Assembly (NCBI RefSeq): GCF_000421565.1
Contig: NZ_ATXG01000002.1
Coordinates: forward strand, 124,001 to 188,000
DNA from: Agromyces subbeticus DSM 16689
GTDB lineage: Bacteria > Actinomycetota > Actinomycetes > Actinomycetales > Microbacteriaceae
Direction: 5' to 3'
Length of the DNA: 64,000 nucleotides
In this document: one piece after another, positions 61,063 to 64,000 of the stretch
Numbering within the stretch: position 1 is the first letter of the stretch
Layout of the letters: each line of letters starts with the position of its first letter
Notes under the pieces: generated by a model
Database searches by the model: none
Told to the model about the DNA's origin: nothing
Seen by the model: the letters and a program-made list of their open reading frames with translations, nothing else
Position numbers and translations under genes: made by a program

Positions 61063-62943
61063 GTGCGCTTCGTCTTCGCAATCGTGGCGTTCATCGCCGC
61101 GGCCGTGATGATCGGGCTCGGCATCGCTCAGCGCACGGTGCTTCTCGAGCCCGACCGCGTGTCGTTGTCGGCTCAGTTCTCGGGCGGTGAGGCGGACTTC
61201 ATCGTGCTTCAGCCCGACGCGCTGTCGGCGCACCCCGGCAAGCAGACCATCACCGTCTCGGGCTCGCCGAAGGCGTTCCTCGCATACGGGCGCACCGCCG
61301 ATGTCGAGGCGTGGCTCGGAGAGACCCAGTTCGTCGCCGTCGGCCACGACGCTGCGGGCGACGAGCTGACGAATGAGATCGTCGTCAGCGACCCGATCGA
61401 TGACCCCGCTCCCACGACGCCGACTCCCTCCGTGCCGCCGACGGATGCCGCAGCAGTCCCCGACGCCGACACCGTGGTCGCGCCGTCGCCGGTCGGCTCC
61501 GACCTCTGGCTCGATGAGTTCACCAACGAGATGGTGCTCACCACGACGATCGATGTGCCCGAGGGCATCTCGGTGCTGATCACCGCGAACGGCGGCGACG
61601 AGCTCCCCTCGCGCGTGAAGATCGACTGGCCGCTCGACAATGCGACGCCGTGGGCCGGACCTCTGATCGTGGGCGGCGCACTCGTCTTCCTGGCCGGCAT
61701 CGCGCTCGTCATCTCGGGCTTCATGAACCACCGCCGGTCGCGCGGGCCGCGGCGCAACCTGCCGAAGGGGCCGCGCGGCAGGCTGCCGAGTGCCCCGAAG
61801 CCCGGTCGCGCCCAGATCGGCGGCGGCGGTCGGCGCGCCATCGGCCGGGCCAAGCGGGTCGTATTCGTGCCGCTGCTCGTCATTCCGGCGCTGGCACTCA
61901 GCGGATGCTCGCCCGACTATTGGCCGAGCTTCGACCAGCTGGCCCCGCCGGCGACCACCGCCCCTGCGACTCCGCTCGACACACCCGCGGCCGACGACGC
62001 CGACGATGACGCCGGAGAGTCCGAGGCAGAGGCTGTGCCTGCGGTGACCGTGCCGCAGATGGAGCGCATCATGCGCCGGGTCGCCGTCTTCGCCACCGAG
62101 GTCGACGCCTCACGTGACGCGACAGCGGCCGCCGAACGCTTCGCCGGGCCGGCGCTCGAAGCTCGCACCGCCAACTACGCGATCCGCGGCTCACTCGCCG
62201 AGCACCCGGCGCCGACGCCGATTCCCGCGTCGCCACTCACGCTGACGCTGCCGCAGCAGGCCACCGGGTGGCCGCGCACGGTGCTCACCATCGCGAAGAA
62301 CGCCGACGACCCCACGATCGCGCCGACCGCGCTCGTGCTCGTGCAGCAGTCGCCTCGCGAGAACTACAAGATCCTCTACTCGATGGCGCTCGCGCCCGAT
62401 GCCGACGTTCCCGAGGTCGCACCGGCCTCGATCGGCGCGCCGCCGATCTCGCCCGAGTTCAAGGGACTCGTCATGCCGACGGGCCAGGTCGCTGCGGCCT
62501 ACGCCGACGTGCTGCTGAAGGGCGACACTTCGGAGTTCGCCGCGCTGTTCGATCCCGAGGGCGACGCCCTCAGAGAGCAGCTCGGCGTGGCCGGACAACA
62601 GGTCATCAACGACGGCTTGCCGCCCACGGCCGACGCGACGTTCTCGAATGTCGTCGGCGACAGTCCGACGGTCGCCCTGGCGACGAACGATGCCGGCGCA
62701 CTCGTGACCGTCTCGATCGATCAGACCGAGAAGGTCGTGCCGAACGACGGTGGCACCATCGGGTTCCAGCCAGGTGCCGCCCTCGCGCTCTCGGGCTTCG
62801 GCGACAAGAGCGCGAAGGGCGTGCAGCGTGTCATCGGCATGCAACTGCTGTTCTACGTTCCCGGCGTCGGAAACGACGCCGACGACCAGATCCGCCTGCT
62901 CGGCTGGTCGGAGAGTCTCATCGGAGCTTCGGAGGTACCGTGA
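61063..62943 (+). CDS. Large membrane protein of unknown function with an internal lipobox
   Basis: This protein has 626 residues. Membrane segment 1 is residues 2-22. An extracytoplasmic region with a Pro/Thr-rich linker (DDPAPTTPTPSVPPTD) follows, then membrane segment 2 (about 198-220), a very basic Arg/Pro/Gly stretch, and a third hydrophobic segment ending in the lipobox-like LALSGC with Cys282. The final 340 residues are a Pro/Ala-rich soluble domain with no family I can name. It resembles a membrane protein joined to a lipoprotein. GTG at 61063 has GGAGG seven bases upstream. The stop overlaps the CnoX-like gene (GTGA), implying joint function. Confidence 0.7.
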   Translation: MRFVFAIVAFIAAAVMIGLGIAQRTVLLEPDRVSLSAQFSGGEADFIVLQPDALSAHPGKQTITVSGSPKAFLAYGRTADVEAWLGETQFVAVGHDAAGDELTNEIVVSDPIDDPAPTTPTPSVPPTDAAAVPDADTVVAPSPVGSDLWLDEFTNEMVLTTTIDVPEGISVLITANGGDELPSRVKIDWPLDNATPWAGPLIVGGALVFLAGIALVISGFMNHRRSRGPRRNLPKGPRGRLPSAPKPGRAQIGGGGRRAIGRAKRVVFVPLLVIPALALSGCSPDYWPSFDQLAPPATTAPATPLDTPAADDADDDAGESEAEAVPAVTVPQMERIMRRVAVFATEVDASRDATAAAERFAGPALEARTANYAIRGSLAEHPAPTPIPASPLTLTLPQQATGWPRTVLTIAKNADDPTIAPTALVLVQQSPRENYKILYSMALAPDADVPEVAPASIGAPPISPEFKGLVMPTGQVAAAYADVLLKGDTSEFAALFDPEGDALREQLGVAGQQVINDGLPPTADATFSNVVGDSPTVALATNDAGALVTVSIDQTEKVVPNDGGTIGFQPGAALALSGFGDKSAKGVQRVIGMQLLFYVPGVGNDADDQIRLLGWSESLIGASEVP

Positions 62944-63899
62944 CCAATCCAATCCCTCCCGCGGGCGCAGCACTTCGGGGCGCTGTCGACCTGTCGGCCC
63001 TCGTGCAGCGCCAGGCGCAGAGCGACTCGACGGCTCAGGGCGCCCACGCCGCCTCGGGCCCGACCGATCAGATCGTCTTCGAGACGGATGACGCGGCGTT
63101 CGGCTCGACGCTCGAACTCTCGCGCACGGTGCCGGTCGTCGTCGCACTGTGGGCGACCTGGAGCGAGCCGTCCAAGACGCTCCTCGCGTCCCTCGAGCGG
63201 CTCGTGCGTGCGCGCAACGGGCGGCTCGTGCTCGCGGCGGCCGATGCCGACCGCAGCCCGCAGCTCGTGCAGGCCTTCCAGGCGAAGTCCATTCCCACGG
63301 TCGTCGCGGTCATCGCCGGTCAGCCGGTGCCGCTCTTCGAGGGCGTGCAGCCAGACGAAGTGCTCGACCAGCTCTTCGATCAGCTGCTCGAACTCGCCGG
63401 CCAGCATGGCGTCAGCGGCAGCATCGCCCCGAGCGAAGGCGAAGCGGGCGCCGAGCCCGAGTCGGCCGCGCCTGTCGAGGCCCCGTTACCGCCGCTGCAT
63501 CAAGAGGCGTACGACGCCATCGAGCGCGGTGACTTCGCCGCCGCGGCATCCGCGTATCGCACCGCCATCGTGCAGAACCCGCGCGACGCGCTCGCGGTCG
63601 CCGGGCTCGCGCAGGCGAACCTGCTCGGCCGCCTGAACGGCAAGACCCTCGACGAGATCCGCTCCGCGGCCGCCGCCGCACCCGACGATCTCGGCGCTCA
63701 GCTCGATGTCGCAGACCTCGATCTCTCGGGCGGCCACGTCGCCGATGCGTTCGACCGACTGCTGACGATGTTCCCGGGCCTCGACGTCGACGGCAAGAAG
63801 CTCGTGCGTGAACGGCTCGTCGAATTGTTCGAGGTCGTGGGCGTCGACGACGCCCGAGTCGTCGACGCACGACGACGCCTCACGAACCTGCTCTACTGA
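62940..63899 (+). CDS. CnoX/YbbN-like thioredoxin-fold and TPR protein
   Basis: This protein has 319 residues. Residues about 45-155 form a thioredoxin fold: TVPVVVALWATWSEPSKTLLASLERL aligns with the active-site strand but reads SEPS where CGPC is expected, and the cis-Pro segment KSIPTVVAVIAGQPV is kept. Residues 185-319 are TPR-like helices (AYDAIERGDFAAAASAYRTAIVQNPRDALAVAGLA). CnoX proteins act as holdase chaperones. This copy contains no cysteine, so it cannot be a thiol oxidoreductase. GTG at 62940 overlaps the preceding stop. Confidence 0.85.
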   Translation: MTNPIPPAGAALRGAVDLSALVQRQAQSDSTAQGAHAASGPTDQIVFETDDAAFGSTLELSRTVPVVVALWATWSEPSKTLLASLERLVRARNGRLVLAAADADRSPQLVQAFQAKSIPTVVAVIAGQPVPLFEGVQPDEVLDQLFDQLLELAGQHGVSGSIAPSEGEAGAEPESAAPVEAPLPPLHQEAYDAIERGDFAAAASAYRTAIVQNPRDALAVAGLAQANLLGRLNGKTLDEIRSAAAAAPDDLGAQLDVADLDLSGGHVADAFDRLLTMFPGLDVDGKKLVRERLVELFEVVGVDDARVVDARRRLTNLLY

Positions 63900-63914
63900 G
63901 CGGGTCGCTGTCGG

Positions 63915-64000
63915 CTACCCGGCCGGCGATTCGTCGAGGGTGAACCACACGGCGCCGAGCGGCGGCAGGGCGAATGTCGCCGACGCCGGGCGACCACCCC
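63915..64000 (-). CDS. 3' end of a probable 1,4-alpha-glucan branching enzyme
   Basis: The minus strand encodes the last 28 residues of a protein, with ATFALPPLGAVWFTLDE before the TAG. The LPPLGAVWF end is like the C-terminal beta domain of GlgB and related GH13 enzymes. A CnoX-like gene next to glgB is common in related genomes, as I recall. The rest is outside the window, so a different GH13 enzyme is possible. Confidence 0.5.
   Translation of the reverse strand, partial: GGRPASATFALPPLGAVWFTLDESPAG

Noticed and set aside
61723-61908. A separate lipoprotein gene starting at ATG 61723 or GTG 61867
   Set aside because: Neither has a ribosome-binding site, and the first would need a signal sequence n-region of over 40 residues; the frame is continuous with the upstream part.

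Overview
The window comes from a high-GC actinobacterium. Start codons are ATG/GTG with a few TTG, neighbouring genes often overlap by 4 bp, and gene content (DUF2469, DUF2004, hemD-winged-helix fusion, NasA/NirB nitrate assimilation, DivIVA/coiled-coil polarity proteins) suggests the Microbacteriaceae, perhaps near Agromyces; the genus is a guess. There is no rRNA, tRNA, CRISPR, insertion sequence or prophage that I can support. No gene-free stretch exceeds 300 bases.

The backbone is the conserved actinobacterial housekeeping array: mutM - smc - ftsY - ffh - rpsP - khpA - rimM - trmD - rplS - lepB - rnhB - DUF2469 - yraN - comM - dprA - xerC - rpsB - tsf - pyrH - frr - cdsA. Accessory cassettes sit in its gaps. 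At 1-4.9 kb is the end of a sugar ABC importer with a GH38 alpha-mannosidase. At 10.7-16.0 kb is a glycosyltransferase / HAD / OpgC-like membrane protein operon. At 16.0-18.6 kb (minus) is an LLM flavin oxidoreductase with a TreS-type GH13 enzyme. At 21.8-25.3 kb are a spermidine-synthase-like protein, a GH1 beta-glucosidase and a YbdK-type ligase.

At 27.6-41.0 kb lies a complete assimilatory nitrate-to-ammonium module between trmD and rplS, which are neighbours in most actinobacteria. It holds narK-nasA-nasB (minus), nirB-cobA-hemD/wHTH (minus), nirD (plus) and sirohydrochlorin chelatase-mobA/DUF6457-moeA (plus). These supply nitrate uptake, nitrate and nitrite reduction, siroheme synthesis and part of molybdenum-cofactor maturation. 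All four of its promoters carry GlnR-like repeats (GAAAC spaced by n6/n17) whose last GAAAC lies exactly 10 bp before a TAnnnT -10 element, so the module looks like one nitrogen-control regulon.

The right end (55.7-64 kb) holds cell-envelope and polarity genes: a DivIVA-repeat protein, a transglycosylase-like exported protein, an AI-2E family permease, a DivIVA/Scy-like coiled-coil protein built of at least sixteen 11-residue repeats, a large unrecognised membrane protein with an internal lipobox, a cysteine-free CnoX-like thioredoxin/TPR protein, and the 3' end of a probable glgB.

Several genes (mutM, ftsY, the genes at 41872, 55701 and 57100) have a -10 hexamer exactly 6 bases before the start codon, the geometry of leaderless transcripts. 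A 16-bp perfect palindrome whose 7-base loop holds the -10 of lepB is the most unusual single DNA structure. I see no clearly new defence or mobile system; the strongest new signals are regulatory.
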